Assembly (NCBI GenBank): GCA_031279795.1
Contig: JAITHZ010000070.1
Location: 1 to 6,389, forward strand
From: Bacteroidales bacterium
GTDB taxonomy: Bacteria > Bacteroidota > Bacteroidia > Bacteroidales > WRGA01
DNA: 6,389 nucleotides
Direction of reading: 5' to 3'
Notes under the pieces: generated by a model
What the model saw: the letters and a program-made list of their open reading frames with translations, nothing else
Told to the model about the DNA's origin: nothing
Database searches by the model: none
Position numbers and translations under genes: made by a program
Shown: positions 5,779 through 6,389 of the stretch, piece by piece
Layout of the letters: every line of letters starts with the position of its first letter
How positions within the stretch are numbered: position 1 is the stretch's first letter

Positions 5779-6389
5779 TTAATTTCTAAAGAAATCTTTC
5801 ATTTTTGCATATTCATCCTGCGCCGAAAGACATGTATCCGTCAAAAAGCCTTTTACACGCGGATATTCACTTAATCCGCGATAGTAATAAAACTTGTGCG
5901 TATCTTCAATAATAAAGGGTATGATGTTGTGTTTTAAACATTCTTTAAAAATAACAAGCCTGCCGACTCGCCCGTTACCGTCCTGAAATGGATGTATTCG
6001 CTCAAAATTATAGTGAAGGTCAATTATGTCCTCAACAAAAATTTGCGCTTTACGGTGATATTCGGATAAAAGAAACTCCATATCTGCCTGCACATTTTCG
6101 GGCGACGAAGTTTCGTTGTCGCCAATCATATTGGGCAACAATTTGTATTTGCCAACTCTAAACCAATCCTTACGAGCATCGGAAGTGTTGATTTTTAACA
6201 AATAATGAATATGCTGTATGTGATTTTCTGATAGTGGTTCAGCAGCAATATCCAGCATATAATCGAAACAAAAGAAGTGATTAACGGTTTCTATAATATC
6301 ATCTACATTGACGCTGGCATCATTTTCGGCGAATCCAATCGTGTTGGTTTCAAAAATATAGCGTGTCTGTTCCTCCGAAAGCCGACTGC
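5779..6389 (-). CDS. Fic-domain protein, probable AMP-transferase (5' partial)
   Basis: Fic enzymes usually move AMP from ATP onto a hydroxyl side chain of a target protein; the target here is unknown. Visible are 202 codons; the frame stays open to the right edge, so the ATG at 6258 is internal and the start lies outside. The catalytic loop HPFQDGNGRVGR (5959-5994) is a full match to HPFx[DE]GNGRxxR, including the catalytic His and the nucleotide-binding residues. Upstream, WFRVGKYKLLPN (roughly 6127-6165) fits the target-binding hairpin. Near the visible N-terminus, FETNTIG (E at 6349-6351) sits where the auto-inhibitory helix of class II Fic proteins carries its glutamate, though the classic Ser/Thr before it is not in place. 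The ending CLSAQDEYAKMKDFFRN resembles a Bacteroidota Fic subtype I recall. It converges on the large gene and is AT-richer (sampled rows 27-45% GC against 47-57%), which suggests acquisition. No antitoxin partner is visible. Confidence 0.93.
   Translation of the reverse strand, partial: SRLSEEQTRYIFETNTIGFAENDASVNVDDIIETVNHFFCFDYMLDIAAEPLSENHIQHIHYLLKINTSDARKDWFRVGKYKLLPNMIGDNETSSPENVQADMEFLLSEYHRKAQIFVEDIIDLHYNFERIHPFQDGNGRVGRLVIFKECLKHNIIPFIIEDTHKFYYYRGLSEYPRVKGFLTDTCLSAQDEYAKMKDFFRN

Noticed and set aside
5783..5794. TTTCTAAAGAAA near-palindrome as a terminator for fic
   Set aside because: The arms are only five bases, it lies inside the last codons of fic and no T run follows on the minus strand.
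6256..6258. ATG at 6258 as the start of the Fic protein
   Set aside because: The same frame continues upstream for 43 codons to the edge and includes the FETN segment expected before the Fic core, so this Met is internal.

Overview
The window most likely comes from a member of the Bacteroidota, probably Bacteroidales. The evidence is protein style: a giant secreted-type protein made of LamG-like modules, each followed by a module of the type I recall as DUF8202, with DUF11-like domains at the end. The Fic protein also reads like a subtype I know from Bacteroides and Prevotella relatives. I cannot name a genus.

Layout: positions 3-5327 (+) hold the 3' part of one very large gene (1774 codons visible, 5' end outside the window). 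It encodes a repetitive surface or extracellular protein with three LamG/DUF8202-like units, a beta-rich domain, a six-proline hinge and two DUF11-like domains. Positions 5328-5778 separate two convergent 3' ends. This interval holds a four-copy TAAAAAT tandem repeat, a strong hairpin that is a candidate terminator for the large gene, an AT-rich stretch, and a short decayed fragment of a CRISPR cas1 gene on the minus strand (about 5628-5744). Positions 5779-6389 (-) hold a Fic-domain gene with an intact HPFxDGNGRxxR motif, running off the right edge at its 5' end.

The genes do not form an operon; the two main genes converge. The most unexpected item is the cas1 relic. It keeps the conserved His and Asp/Glu positions of the Cas1 metal site but has no start, no upstream half and a broken end, and it lies about 35 bases beyond the fic stop codon. 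Its core is GC-richer than the fic gene, in the range of the large surface gene. This fits a scenario in which a CRISPR-Cas locus once stood here and was deleted or overwritten, with fic arriving later. That history is inference; the cas1 similarity itself is read directly from the translation. No CRISPR array, tRNA, rRNA or complete insertion sequence is visible.
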